A stretch of 64,000 nucleotides of DNA from Paracoccaceae bacterium (GCA_027484915.1 JAIXSA010000054.1:45532-109531); one strand, 5' to 3'. Shown: positions 38,314 to 47,845, counted from the stretch's first letter. The notes: generated by a model not told the origin, from the letters alone. Numbers and translations are program-made.

Positions 38314-39569
38314 GGGGCGCAAGACTTTTCGAAAAGTCTTGCAAAATCCTTCGAAGGATTCTGGTCCCGCTTTTGGTCGGCCTGGCGCCCGGTCTGGTCG
38401 CCGCGCAAACGATCCTGCCCGATCCGGTGGCGGGGGTGGAGGAAATCATGGGCAGTCAGGCCGGGCTGGAAGCCTGGGTCGAAGGGTTCCGGCCGCGTGC
38501 GCTGGAGGCGGGGGTTTCAGCCGCGACCTTCGACGCGGCGATGCGGGGGGTGGAGTTCAACCCCAAGGTCGTGGAGCGCGACCGGAACCAGAACGAGTTT
38601 TCGAAGACGATCTGGGATTACCTGGACACCGCCGTGTCCGAGGACCGGGTGGCTTTAGGGTTGAAGGCCATCGAGAAGAACCGGGCGCTGCTGGACCGGA
38701 TCGAGGCGGAGTTTGGGGTGGAGAAAGAGGTTGTCGCGGCGGTCTGGGGGCTGGAAAGCGCCTATGGGACCTATCGGGGCGACTTGCCGGTCTTGGGTTC
38801 ACTGGCCACGCTGGCCTATGAGGGGCGGCGGGGGGCGTTCTTCGAGGCGGAGTTGATCGCGGCCTTGAAGATCGTGCAGGGCGGGCATGTGGAGCGGTTT
38901 GCGGGCTCTTGGGCGGGGGCGTCGGGGCACACACAGTTCATGCCGTCGAGCTGGGAGAAGTTTGCGGTCGATTTCGACGGGGACGGGAAGAGGAACCTTT
39001 GGGGCGATGATCCTTCGGACGCGCTGGCGTCCACAGCGAATTACCTGCAGCATTGGGGCTGGACGACGGGGCAGCCCTGGGGGGTTGAAGTCAAGCTGCC
39101 CGAGGGGTTCGACTATGACCAGACCACCGAGCGGGTGGTGAAGCCCGTCAGCGAATGGCAGGCGATGGGGGTGCGGACGGTGTTCGGTGAGGATCTGCCG
39201 GACCACGGGCCTGGGTCGATCCTGCTGCCGGGCGGGCATCGCGGGGCGGCGTTCCTGATCTGGCCGAACTTCCAGGTGATCGAGAAGTACAACACGGCGG
39301 ATGCCTATGTGGTGGCGATCGGGTCACTGTCGGACCGGCTTTCCGGGCGGCCGGCAATCCAGTCAGGCTGGCCGCGCGAGTTGCGGGCGTTGACGCTGGA
39401 CGAGCGGAAGGAATTGCAGGACCGTCTGACCAAGGCCGGGTTCGATGCGGGCGGTGTGGACGGGCGGATGGGGCCGAAGACGGTGGCGGCGGTGAAGGCG
39501 TTCCAGAAGGCGCGCGGGATGGTACCGGACGGGTATCCCTCGCTGGAGGTTCTGGAGGCGCTGCGCTAG
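38310..39569 (+). CDS. Lytic murein transglycosylase (MltB-like) with C-terminal peptidoglycan-binding domain
   Basis: VEKEVVAAVWGLESAYGTYRGD, GASGHTQFMPSSWEKFAVDFDGDGKRNLW, C-term LQDRLTKAGFDAGGVDGRMGPKTVAAVKAFQ. Confidence 0.93.
   Translation: MRGARLFEKSCKILRRILVPLLVGLAPGLVAAQTILPDPVAGVEEIMGSQAGLEAWVEGFRPRALEAGVSAATFDAAMRGVEFNPKVVERDRNQNEFSKTIWDYLDTAVSEDRVALGLKAIEKNRALLDRIEAEFGVEKEVVAAVWGLESAYGTYRGDLPVLGSLATLAYEGRRGAFFEAELIAALKIVQGGHVERFAGSWAGASGHTQFMPSSWEKFAVDFDGDGKRNLWGDDPSDALASTANYLQHWGWTTGQPWGVEVKLPEGFDYDQTTERVVKPVSEWQAMGVRTVFGEDLPDHGPGSILLPGGHRGAAFLIWPNFQVIEKYNTADAYVVAIGSLSDRLSGRPAIQSGWPRELRALTLDERKELQDRLTKAGFDAGGVDGRMGPKTVAAVKAFQKARGMVPDGYPSLEVLEALR
38319..38360. repeat. Double perfect palindrome element inside the mltB signal-peptide coding region
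   Basis: GCAAGACTTTTCGAAAAGTCTTGC (24-bp palindrome, 38319-38342) followed by AATCCTTCGAAGGATT (16-bp palindrome, 38345-38360). Confidence 0.9.
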
Positions 39570-39785
39570 CTGCCCGCGCGCGGGCGGGTTTCTCATGTCA
39601 GGGATTTCAAGGGGTTAATTGCGGGCGTTAGGGCCGGGTTAACCTTCTGCGATAAGGTAGTCCCGGTGGGCAGGTCCAAACATCCGATCGTATCGCGGGT
39701 CGGGGCGGCTTTCAGAATGAGCGCGTTCCGCGCAAGCCTTTGTCTCGCCTGATGCGCGCGAAGGGCGCGCAGCAGCCTCGGTCAT

Positions 39786-39838
39786 TGGTGGTTTTCCACC
39801 CCCAAACCCCCGGAGGATATTTGTCTCCAGGTGAAATG
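39786..39838 (-). repeat. Dispersed intergenic repeat, TTTCAC-N7-CAAATATCC...GGGGG family, copy 2
   Basis: Reverse complement TTTCACCTGGAGACAAATATCCTCCGGGGGTTTGGGGGTGGAAAACCACC matches 11098-11156. Confidence 0.7.
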
Positions 39839-39847
39839 GCTTTCCCG

Positions 39848-41080
39848 TCAGGCAGGTTTGAGCAGGCGGGCGAGGAAGAAGCCGTCCATGCCGCCCGTGT
39901 CGGCCCAGTAATCCGGGCGGAGGCGGAGAGCGCCTTCGGGGGTCCGCCAGCTGGGGTCGATGCCGGGGAGGTCGGGGCATTCGACACTGAGGGTCGGGTG
40001 GCGGGCGAGGGCTGCGGCGAGTTGGGCTTCGCCTTCCTCGGGCAGGAGCGAGCAGGTGGAGAAGACGAGGCGGCCGCCGGGCTTGAGCCAGGTGAGGGCG
40101 CGGTCAAGGAGCTGGGTCTGCTGGGTGGTGAGGCTGGGGAGTTCTGAGCCGTCCTTGACGAAGGGCAGGTCGGGGTGGCGGCGGATGGTGCCGGTGGCCG
40201 AGCAGGGGGCGTCAAGGAGGATGGCGTCGAAGAGGGTGTCGGGCTGCCAGTGGAGCGCGTCGGCGGTGACGAGGGTGGCGGTCAGGCCGGTGCGGGCGAG
40301 GTTGGCCTCAAGCCGGGCCAGGCGGGGGGCGGAGATGTCCAGCGCGGTGACATCCGCCCCTGCGGCCGCGAGTTGCAGGGTCTTGCCGCCGGGGGCGGCG
40401 CAGAGGTCGAGGATGCGTTCGCCCGGCTGGGGTTGCAGGAGCTGGGCGGGCAGTGCGGCGGCGGCGTCCTGGACCCACCAGCCGCCCTCGGCGTAGCCCG
40501 GCAGGTTGGAAAGCTGGCCGGGGCTGCGGAGGCGGAGGCTGCCGGTGGGGAGGAGCTCGCCTTCGGGGTGGGGGAAGCCGGGGCGGAGGGTGAGGTCGAG
40601 GGGAGGCTCCTGGGCCTGGACGGCCTCGATGGCGGTGGTGATGTCGCGGCCGTAGGTGTGGACGAGGGGTTGGCGGAGCCAGCGGGGGAGCTTCTGCGTG
40701 TCGAGGGTGATCGGGTCGGGCAGCGCGCGGAGGACGGCGTTGACGAGGCCCGCGAGGTGGGCAGTGCGTTTGCCGCCCTGGCGGGTGATCTCGACCGCTG
40801 CATTGACGACCCCGTGTGCGGGGGCACCTTGGGCGCGCTCGACGAGGGCGAGGCGGAGGGTGTTGCGGACGGTGAGCGGCGGGGACTTGCGGAGGTGCTT
40901 GTCGAGGAGCTTGTCCGCCGGTTCCAGGTGGCGCAGGACCGTCTCGGCCAGGCGGAGCGCCCGGGCGCGGTCGGCGGGGGCGAGGTCGCCACCAGAGAAG
41001 TCCGACAGCATCCGGCCTTCGCCGAGGACGCCGTCCAGGATTGCCACTGCTGTGGCGCGTGCCACGACCCCTTCGGCCAT
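39848..41080 (-). CDS. rsmB: 16S rRNA (cytosine(967)-C(5))-methyltransferase RsmB/NOP-type
   Basis: NusB-like N-term, ILDLCAAPGGKTLQLAA, LLDAPCSATGTIRRHPD, STCSLLPEEGE. Confidence 0.94.
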   Translation of the reverse strand: MAEGVVARATAVAILDGVLGEGRMLSDFSGGDLAPADRARALRLAETVLRHLEPADKLLDKHLRKSPPLTVRNTLRLALVERAQGAPAHGVVNAAVEITRQGGKRTAHLAGLVNAVLRALPDPITLDTQKLPRWLRQPLVHTYGRDITTAIEAVQAQEPPLDLTLRPGFPHPEGELLPTGSLRLRSPGQLSNLPGYAEGGWWVQDAAAALPAQLLQPQPGERILDLCAAPGGKTLQLAAAGADVTALDISAPRLARLEANLARTGLTATLVTADALHWQPDTLFDAILLDAPCSATGTIRRHPDLPFVKDGSELPSLTTQQTQLLDRALTWLKPGGRLVFSTCSLLPEEGEAQLAAALARHPTLSVECPDLPGIDPSWRTPEGALRLRPDYWADTGGMDGFFLARLLKPA

Positions 41081-41150
41081 TCCGGTCCCCTTGTTGGTTC
41101 GGGGAGGGGCCTATATCAGGATGGGGGGCCACACAAGGAAAGGGTCGGAC

Positions 41151-41321
41151 ATGGATGACGATCTGCCACCTGCAGCGAAGCGGGCACTGGCCGAGGCCGA
41201 GGAGCGGCGGAAGGCGGCTGAAGCGAAGAAGCCGCTGCCGAAGGAGCTGGGGGGCCGCGACGGGCTGGAGCCGGTGCGGTACGGCGACTGGGAGAAGAAG
41301 GGGCTGGCGGTCGATTTCTGA
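41151..41321 (+). CDS. DUF1674 / SDHAF4-like succinate dehydrogenase assembly protein
   Basis: LPKELGGRDGLEPVRYGDWEKKGLAVDF C-terminal signature. Confidence 0.9.
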   Translation: MDDDLPPAAKRALAEAEERRKAAEAKKPLPKELGGRDGLEPVRYGDWEKKGLAVDF

Positions 41322-41323
41322 GG

Positions 41324-41360
41324 GGCCGCTCCTCGTGCGACGTCGTGTTCTCGTCGCTGG
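41324..41360 (+). repeat. Dispersed repeat family E, partial copy E5
   Basis: GGCCGCTCCTCGTGCGACGTCGTGTTCTCGTCGC versus E2rc GCTCCTCGTGCGACTTCGTCTTCTCGTCGC: 2 mismatches over the 28-nt core. Confidence 0.7.
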
Positions 41361-41597
41361 TGTCCACGCGTGGGCAGTTTACTCACCCATATGAAATCAA
41401 CGGCTTGCCCGCTGGCGTTAGGGATTTGGCAAGGATTGTGCATGCCCTCCAGACACGTTCCTGCGGGCGGAGACTGACACTGGGCTGACTGCTGCACAGG
41501 GCCTGGCCGGGCGGGTTCGCGCGGATCGGTCAAAATAGTCAGCCGACTGCCGGGCATCGGAGCCTGCCGAGTTCCGGTCGTGGGAGTGAGAGGCCGC

Positions 41598-42005
41598 CTA
41601 GCTTTCCGGTTCAGCCGCATAGTCGGCGTCGCTGACCGGCTCCATCCAGTCGACACTGCGGCCGTCCTGCACCTCGTGGATGGCGATGTGGGACATGCCA
41701 CGGTCGGGGGCGGCGCCGTGCCAGTGGCGTTCGCCGGGGGCGAAGGTCACGACGTCGCCGGGGCGGATCATGTGGATCGGGCCGCCGTCGGACTGGCAGA
41801 GGCCGAGGCCGGCGGTGACGATCAGGGTCTGGCCCAAGGGGTGCGTGTGCCAGGCGGTGCGAGCTCCGGGGTCGAAGGTCACCAGCACGCCCTGCACACG
41901 GTCCGGTGATTCGGGGTCGAAGAGCGGGTCAAGGCGAACCCGGCCGGTGAACCAGTCGGGCGAACCGGTTCGGGAGGGGGCGTTGCCGGCGGGGTAGATC
42001 TTCAT
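41598..42005 (-). CDS. Cupin-domain protein
   Basis: GARTAWHTHPLGQTLIVTAGLG, IRPGDVVTFAPGERHWHGA cupin motifs. Confidence 0.92.
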   Translation of the reverse strand: MKIYPAGNAPSRTGSPDWFTGRVRLDPLFDPESPDRVQGVLVTFDPGARTAWHTHPLGQTLIVTAGLGLCQSDGGPIHMIRPGDVVTFAPGERHWHGAAPDRGMSHIAIHEVQDGRSVDWMEPVSDADYAAEPES

Positions 42006-42211
42006 GGATAGCTCCCTGAGGTTTGGCGGGAGCGTAGCAGGGAATGGGGGGCTTTGGCTTGCGGGCGGCTTTTGCGTCGCGCGTTTGGTGTCGCGTCGCG
42101 AGGGGGCTGGATATGTCCCGTTGCGCGAAAGGCTTGGCCCCCGCCTTGGCGGGAGTGAGAGGTGGTTTGGGTTGGGGACGTCTGCTGACGAAGTCGACGA
42201 CGCGCAGTTTC

Positions 42212-42571
42212 CTAGCGCAGTCGGAAGGTCGCGCTGTCGCCCTTGCCCTGGTCGACGGTGAAGCGGAGCTTTTCGGACCCGTCCGCCTCGACCAGTTGGC
42301 AGTTGTAGTCGATCTCCATCCCGCTCCAATCCATCTCGCGGCAGAAATAGCCGTCTTTCCAGGCCCATTGGCCGGTGATCTTCCAGCCCATTGCCGATCC
42401 GTCGATGCGGCCGTCGGGCAGGACGTTGAGCGAGAGGTTGTAAAGGCCGATCCGCAATTCGCGGTTCTGGACGAGGTCAAGAAAGCGGTCCTTCTCCTTG
42501 ACCGGCATGAACCCTTCGGCAGCGGCGGCTGCCGGCAGGGCAAGCATCAGCGCAAAGCAAAGGCGAAACAT
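42212..42571 (-). CDS. Small secreted hypothetical protein
   Basis: Signal peptide MFRLCFALMLALPAAAAAEG, 119 aa. Confidence 0.75.
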   Translation of the reverse strand: MFRLCFALMLALPAAAAAEGFMPVKEKDRFLDLVQNRELRIGLYNLSLNVLPDGRIDGSAMGWKITGQWAWKDGYFCREMDWSGMEIDYNCQLVEADGSEKLRFTVDQGKGDSATFRLR

Positions 42572-42632
42572 GGCATCTCCCCAGATCCAGACAGGGAAGT
42601 ATACGCCACGAAGACCGAGTCGGATCAACCGG

Positions 42633-43439
42633 TTAGATGCCGAGCACGTCCATCATGTCGTACTGGCCCGGTTTGCGGCCCTGACCCCAGACGGCGGCCT
42701 TGAGCGCACCCCTGGCAAAGATGGCGCGGTCGGTGGCGAGGTGGCGGAGCACGATACGCTCACCTTCACTTGCGAAGATCACGTCGTGTTCGCCGACGAT
42801 GTCGCCGCCGCGGATGGCGGAAAAGCCGATGGAGCCCTTCTGGCGCGCCCCGGTGATGCCGTCGCGGCCCGAGACCTTGGCATCGTCGAGGGCGACCCCG
42901 CGCCCTTCGGCGGCGGCCTGGCCCAGCATCAGCGCGGTGCCCGAAGGGGCGTCGACCTTCATGCGGTGGTGGGCCTCGACGATCTCGATATCCCAGTCGG
43001 CGTCAAGGGCGGCGGCGACCTTCTGGGTCAGGCGGACAAGGAGGTTGACGCCCAGGGACATGTTGCCGGCGCGGATGATGGTGGCGTGGCGAGAGGCGGC
43101 TTCGATCTTCGCAAGGTGCTGGGGTTCGAGGCCGGTGGTGCCGATGACGTGGACAGCGCGGGCCTGGGCGGCCAGGGCGGCGAAGTCAACGGTGGCGGCG
43201 GGGGTGGTGAAGTCGACCACGGCCTGGGCCTTGGAGAAGGCTTCCAGGGCGTCGTCGGTGACGGTAACGCCGATGGGGGAGCCGCCCATCGCCTCGCCCA
43301 CGTCGCGGCCGATCCAGGGGTGTCCGGAGCGTTCGACGCAGGCAACGAGGCGGAGCTTCTCGGACGCCTGCGCGAGGCGGATCAATGTCTGACCCATGCG
43401 GCCCGAGGCCCCTGTCACCACCAGTCCCGGCTGATCCAT
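42633..43439 (-). CDS. dapB: 4-hydroxy-tetrahydrodipicolinate reductase
   Basis: [46 protein letters not shown]. Confidence 0.97.
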   Translation of the reverse strand: MDQPGLVVTGASGRMGQTLIRLAQASEKLRLVACVERSGHPWIGRDVGEAMGGSPIGVTVTDDALEAFSKAQAVVDFTTPAATVDFAALAAQARAVHVIGTTGLEPQHLAKIEAASRHATIIRAGNMSLGVNLLVRLTQKVAAALDADWDIEIVEAHHRMKVDAPSGTALMLGQAAAEGRGVALDDAKVSGRDGITGARQKGSIGFSAIRGGDIVGEHDVIFASEGERIVLRHLATDRAIFARGALKAAVWGQGRKPGQYDMMDVLGI

Positions 43440-43534
43440 CGGCTTGTCCCCCGTTTGACCCTTCCCTAGCCGGTTCCCGCGAGCGTGAGAAGCCCGGCGT
43501 TGCGGGCGGGGGCGAAACGGCATAAAGGGGCGGA

Positions 43535-43948
43535 ATGTCGAGCAAGCGCTTCCAGACCGGGTCCGGCCCGTCGCAACGTCAGCTTCGGGTGGGGGAGCTT
43601 ATCCGCCGCACGCTGTCGGACGTGTTGAACCGGGCCGAAATCCATGACCCCGAGTTGAACGCCATGTCGATCACGGTGGGCGAGGTGTCCTGCTCGCCCG
43701 ACCTCAAGGTGGCGACGGTCTATGTGATGCCGCTGATGGGGTCGGTGCCGGTGGAGAATGCCATCGCGGCGCTTGCGCGCAACAAGGCCGAGCTTCGGCA
43801 TCGGGTGGCGTCGGAGCTGACGCTGAAATACGCGCCGGACCTGCGCTTCCGCCCCGACGAGACCTTCGACCGGCTGGACGAGACGCGGCGGCTGTTCTCG
43901 GACCCTGCCGTGCAGCGCGACATTGGCGCGGCGGACGACGAGGAATGA
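43535..43948 (+). CDS. rbfA: 30S ribosome-binding factor RbfA
   Basis: [49 protein letters not shown]. Confidence 0.96.
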   Translation: MSSKRFQTGSGPSQRQLRVGELIRRTLSDVLNRAEIHDPELNAMSITVGEVSCSPDLKVATVYVMPLMGSVPVENAIAALARNKAELRHRVASELTLKYAPDLRFRPDETFDRLDETRRLFSDPAVQRDIGAADDEE

Positions 43949-44667
43949 GGCTACTGGCGGTGGTCTTCCTGCTGGCGCCGGTGGCGGCAGAAGCGGTGGA
44001 GTGCCGGGATTCGAGCTTCGAGGGGGCGTCCTACACGGTTTGCGAGGTGCAGGCCGGTGAGGATCTGCGGCTGTTCCATTCGGGGCCAGACGGTGCCTAT
44101 GGCAGCTTTCGCAAGGTAGATGCCGCGCTGGCCGAACAGGGCAAGACCCTGGGATTTGCGATGAATGCGGGGATGTATCACCGGGATCTGGCCCCCGTCG
44201 GGCTGTATATCGAGGACGGGGTGGAGGTGTCGCGGCTGGTGACACGGGACGGGCCGGGGAACTTCGGGCTTCTCCCGAATGGGGTGTTCTGCATCGGCGA
44301 CGGGTTCCGGGTTGTCGAGAGCCGGACCTTCAAGGCCGATCCTCCCAACTGCCGCTATGCGACGCAGTCGGGGCCGATGCTGGTGGTCGGGGGCGAGCTG
44401 CATCCGAAGCTTCTGCCGGGAAGCGATTCGACCTATGTGCGCAATGGCGTCGGGGTGAGTGCGGATGGGCAGCGCGCGGTCTTTGCGATTTCCAACGACG
44501 CGGTGAACTTCCACGCCTTTGCCCGGTTCTTCCGGGACGCGCTGGGGTTGCCCGATGCGCTGTATTTCGATGGCAACATCTCGCGGCTTTATGCGCCCCA
44601 GCTTGGGCGGCATGACGGCGGCTTTCCGATGGGGCCGATTGTCGGCACCGTGGTTCCGAAGGGATAA
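43945..44667 (+). CDS. DUF2233 / phosphodiester glycosidase (NAGPA-like) family secreted protein
   Basis: Signal peptide [68 protein letters not shown]; 4-nt overlap with rbfA. Confidence 0.88.
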   Translation: MRLLAVVFLLAPVAAEAVECRDSSFEGASYTVCEVQAGEDLRLFHSGPDGAYGSFRKVDAALAEQGKTLGFAMNAGMYHRDLAPVGLYIEDGVEVSRLVTRDGPGNFGLLPNGVFCIGDGFRVVESRTFKADPPNCRYATQSGPMLVVGGELHPKLLPGSDSTYVRNGVGVSADGQRAVFAISNDAVNFHAFARFFRDALGLPDALYFDGNISRLYAPQLGRHDGGFPMGPIVGTVVPKG

Positions 44668-44670
44668 GAC

Positions 44671-45573
44671 GTGGCGCGGGGGAAGAAGGGCCGGGCGGTT
44701 TCCGGCTGGCTGGTCGTGGACAAGCCGGCGGGTGTGACCTCGACGGCGGTGGTCAACAAGGTGAAGTGGGCGTTCTCGGCGCAGAAGGCGGGGCATGCGG
44801 GCACGCTGGATCCGGATGCGACGGGCGTGCTGGCCGTGGCGCTGGGGGAGGCGACGAAGACGATCCCCTACATCACGGATGCGCTGAAGTGCTACCGGTT
44901 CCGGGTGGTCCTGGGGGCGGCGACGGATACTGACGATGCATCGGGGACGGTGATCGGAACGTCGGCGGACCGGCCCACGGATGCGCAGATCGAGGCGGCG
45001 CTGGGCGCGTTTCGGGGGGATATCGCCCAGGTCCCGCCGCAGTATTCGGCGGTGAAGGTCGATGGCGAACGGGCTTATGACCTGGCGCGCGAGGGCGAGG
45101 TGATGGACCTGGCGGCGCGGCCCCTGTGGGTGGAGCGTCTGGTGATGACGGGCCGCCCGGATGCGGACCACGTGGACCTGGAGATGGTCTGCGGCAAGGG
45201 CGGCTATGTGCGGTCCATCGCGCGGGATCTTGGGGCGGCCCTGGGCTGCCTTGGGCATGTGGAGTGGCTGCGGCGGACCTGGTCGGGGCCGTTCGATGCC
45301 GAGGATGGCGTGACGCTGGCCGAGATCGACGCCGAGGCGAAGACCGAGGCGCTGGACGCACGACTTTTGCCGCTGGAGCTGGGGTTGCGGGACTTGCCCG
45401 AGTTCCGGGCGACGCCAGAGGGCGCGGTGCGGCTGCGGAACGGCAATCCGGGGCAGGTCATCGGACATGCCGACTGGGGCACCGAGGGTTGGGCGAGCCT
45501 TGACGGCCAAGCCGTTGCCGTGGGGCATTACCGCGGGGGCGAGCTGCACCCCAGCCGGGTCTTCAACCGCTGA
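44671..45573 (+). CDS. truB: tRNA pseudouridine(55) synthase
   Basis: [46 protein letters not shown]. Confidence 0.97.
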   Translation: MARGKKGRAVSGWLVVDKPAGVTSTAVVNKVKWAFSAQKAGHAGTLDPDATGVLAVALGEATKTIPYITDALKCYRFRVVLGAATDTDDASGTVIGTSADRPTDAQIEAALGAFRGDIAQVPPQYSAVKVDGERAYDLAREGEVMDLAARPLWVERLVMTGRPDADHVDLEMVCGKGGYVRSIARDLGAALGCLGHVEWLRRTWSGPFDAEDGVTLAEIDAEAKTEALDARLLPLELGLRDLPEFRATPEGAVRLRNGNPGQVIGHADWGTEGWASLDGQAVAVGHYRGGELHPSRVFNR

Positions 45574-45919
45574 TCGCGGGCGTCTGCTGGTGCTGCACCA
45601 GCCGCCAGTCCCCGTGCCGATGCCGACGCCACGTCGAGGTGCAATGGGTAGCGTAGCCGTGCCCCGCGTCCCGCAGCGCGTGGGCGGAGTAGGCGAGGAC
45701 GATCAGCCCCTTGGCGGGCCGCGAAATCTGCTGTGCCGAAAAGGCGACCCTGGTCCAGCGCGGCGCTTCGGACATGCGGCGCAGGGCGTCCTCGGCGGTC
45801 ATGATCCAGGGCCCAGTGGGGACAACCATCAGGCACGCAGTGTCGATCTTGGCGCCGTGGACGGCGAGGTCCCCGGTCCAGAGGCTTTCTTCCAGCGCCC
45901 AGGCGCGTTCGTCTTCCAT
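45563..45919 (-). CDS. Hypothetical SnoaL/NTF2-like protein
   Basis: 118 aa, LEESLWTGD...[42 protein letters not shown]; 3' end overlaps truB by 11 bp. Confidence 0.75.
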   Translation of the reverse strand: MEDERAWALEESLWTGDLAVHGAKIDTACLMVVPTGPWIMTAEDALRRMSEAPRWTRVAFSAQQISRPAKGLIVLAYSAHALRDAGHGYATHCTSTWRRHRHGDWRLVQHQQTPAISG

Positions 45920-46060
45920 GTTGGTCCCGCTCTGATCGGCGCTAACAGAACGTTCCAACGGGGTGCAAGGTTCCCGCCGCCCTACTGACGGGGTCACGAT
46001 CGCCGACTTGTGCCTGCCGGTCCGAGGCGGCAAGGTCCGGGTTCGGGTGGAGGGTCACGG

Positions 46061-47104
46061 ATGCGGACGGCACGTCGACTTTCGCTTCTGGTCCTGCTGC
46101 TGGCTGCGGCCCTGCTGGCGGTGATCCCGTCCAGAGCCTGGTGGACCGGCCGCATGACAGCATCGGCGCTGAAGCTGGTCGAGGGCGGGCCAAAGGTTCT
46201 GCCGGTGGCTCGGCTGTGGATCGACACCGATGCCGCCTGCGGGGCGGGGGCGCGGACTGATCCGGACGATTGCCTTGCGATCCTGTGGCTGCTTGGTCGC
46301 GGGGTTGATGTTGTGGGCATCTCGACCAGCTTCGGGAATGCCGAGGGTGCCGTCGTGGTCGAGCGGATGGCGGCGCTGGCAGCGCAGATGCGGGACGCCG
46401 GGCTGGCGGTGCCCCCGGTGCTGGCGGGATTTCCCGCTCTGGCTGACACGGACGCCCTGCCCGCAGGCGTTGTCGGTCTGCGCGCGGCGCTGGAGGACGG
46501 ACCGCTGACGGTGTTGGCCCTGGGGCCGCTGACCAACCTTGCGGCGGCGCTGGAGGGGCGGCCCGATCTGGCGGCGAAGGTGCAGCGGGTGGTCGCGGTG
46601 ATGGGGCACGAGGCGGGGCACATCTTTCACCCCAGCGAGGGCAATGGGCGCGGACTCCTGGGCCACGGGCCGATCTTCCGCGACCTGAACGTCAGCGTGG
46701 ACGTGGACTCGGCCCGCAGGCTGATGGCGCTGGACCTGCCAATGACGCTGATACCCTATGATGCAGGACGGGGCGTGGTGATCGGCCCCGCGGACCTGGA
46801 GGCCTTTGCCGAGCAGGGACCGGCGCAGGCCTGGGTGGCGCGGCAGGCGCAGGGGTGGCTTGCGTTCTGGCAAGAGGACGTGGGGCTGGAGGGGTTCTCT
46901 CCGTTTGACTGGGTCGCAGCGGCCTGGCTGCTGGCTCCGGGCCAGTTCGACTGCGCCGAGGTCAGGGCCGAAGTGCGGCTGGAACTCGCCTTCTGGGTCT
47001 GGCCCCGCGATGGTCTTGTGGTGGATCAGGCGGCCGGATCGCGGACCTTCTATTGCCCGGCGACCGCGCCCGGCCTGAAGGATCTGCTGCTGCGGGCCCG
47101 CTGA
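46061..47104 (+). CDS. Exported/membrane-anchored nucleoside hydrolase family protein
   Basis: N-term hydrophobic segment; ARLWIDTDAACGAGARTDPDDCLAILWLL, GISTSFGNA, VLALGPLTNLAAAL, VVAVMGH. Confidence 0.87.
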   Translation: MRTARRLSLLVLLLAAALLAVIPSRAWWTGRMTASALKLVEGGPKVLPVARLWIDTDAACGAGARTDPDDCLAILWLLGRGVDVVGISTSFGNAEGAVVVERMAALAAQMRDAGLAVPPVLAGFPALADTDALPAGVVGLRAALEDGPLTVLALGPLTNLAAALEGRPDLAAKVQRVVAVMGHEAGHIFHPSEGNGRGLLGHGPIFRDLNVSVDVDSARRLMALDLPMTLIPYDAGRGVVIGPADLEAFAEQGPAQAWVARQAQGWLAFWQEDVGLEGFSPFDWVAAAWLLAPGQFDCAEVRAEVRLELAFWVWPRDGLVVDQAAGSRTFYCPATAPGLKDLLLRAR

Positions 47105-47110
47105 ATGCGA

Positions 47111-47138
47111 AAAGGCCCTGCGTCTTTGCAGGGCCTTT
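47111..47138. terminator. Bidirectional rho-independent terminator
   Basis: AAAGGCCCTGC-GTCTTT-GCAGGGCCTTT; perfect 11-bp stem between convergent nucleoside hydrolase and rplT. Confidence 0.9.
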
Positions 47139-47160
47139 CCTTAACCTTGGGTCTGACCGA

Positions 47161-47523
47161 TCAGGCCAGAGCGGCCTTGGCCTGGCCAGCGATGGCGTTG
47201 AACGCCTCGGGCTCGTGCACGGCGAGGTCGGCGAGGACCTTGCGGTCAACCTCGATCCCGGCTTTCGACAGGCCGTTGATCAGACGCGAGTAGGTCATCT
47301 CGGCGTCGAACAGGCGGACGGCGGCGTTGATCCGCTGGATCCACAGCGCGCGGAACTGGCGCTTGCGGGCCTTGCGGTCGCGGGTCGCGTACTGGTTGGC
47401 CTTGTCGACGGCCTGAGTGGCCGTGCGGAAGTTCGTGGAACGGGCGGCATAGTAGCCGGCCGCGGCCTTGATGACCTTCTTGTGACGGGCGTGCGTCACC
47501 TTGCCGGATTTAACGCGGGACAT
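47161..47523 (-). CDS. rplT: 50S ribosomal protein L20
   Basis: [35 protein letters not shown]...[13 protein letters not shown]. Confidence 0.98.
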   Translation of the reverse strand: MSRVKSGKVTHARHKKVIKAAAGYYAARSTNFRTATQAVDKANQYATRDRKARKRQFRALWIQRINAAVRLFDAEMTYSRLINGLSKAGIEVDRKVLADLAVHEPEAFNAIAGQAKAALA

Positions 47524-47535
47524 CGGGTGCTCTCC

Positions 47536-47736
47536 TTACCGGTCGTAGGGCATGTATTTCTTGACGATCTTCTCATCGCTGGCGCAGAGGATCATGGCCC
47601 CCGAGGCGTCGCGAACGAATTTCGTCGTGCGTTTGATCATGCCGTGGCGCTTGCCGGCAGGACCGGCCTTCACCCGACCGGAGGCCGTGAAGCTGAAACG
47701 CTTCTTCGCCGCCGACTTGGTCTTCATCTTGGGCAT
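47536..47736 (-). CDS. rpmI: 50S ribosomal protein L35
   Basis: [33 protein letters not shown]. Confidence 0.98.
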   Translation of the reverse strand: MPKMKTKSAAKKRFSFTASGRVKAGPAGKRHGMIKRTTKFVRDASGAMILCASDEKIVKKYMPYDR

Positions 47737-47807
47737 TTCCATCTCCGTGGTTGCAGGCACGACTCGGCATGCCACTTCTGGCCGGCCGTGCGGGTAATCA
47801 AGCCGCC

Positions 47808-47836
47808 CCTATAGGGGGAGGGCGGAACCGGCGCAA
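47808..47836 (-). promoter_or_regulatory. Candidate sigma70-type promoter of rpmI-rplT
   Basis: Minus strand TTGCGC (47831-47836), 17-bp spacer, TATAGG (47808-47813). Confidence 0.6.
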
Positions 47837-47845
47837 GGGGCAACG

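Noticed and set aside
39639-39785. 48-aa minus-strand ORF (MTEAAARPSRASGETK...FGPAHRDYLIAEG) between mltB and rsmB
   Set aside because: By hand count its third-position GC is only about 57 percent, well below the apparent norm of the supported genes; better treated as non-coding spacer next to a repeat copy, though an sRNA cannot be excluded.
43951-45549. 532-aa minus-strand ORF opposite DUF2233 gene and truB
   Set aside because: Antisense shadow ORF rich in R/P/H; truB and DUF2233 motifs are on the plus strand.
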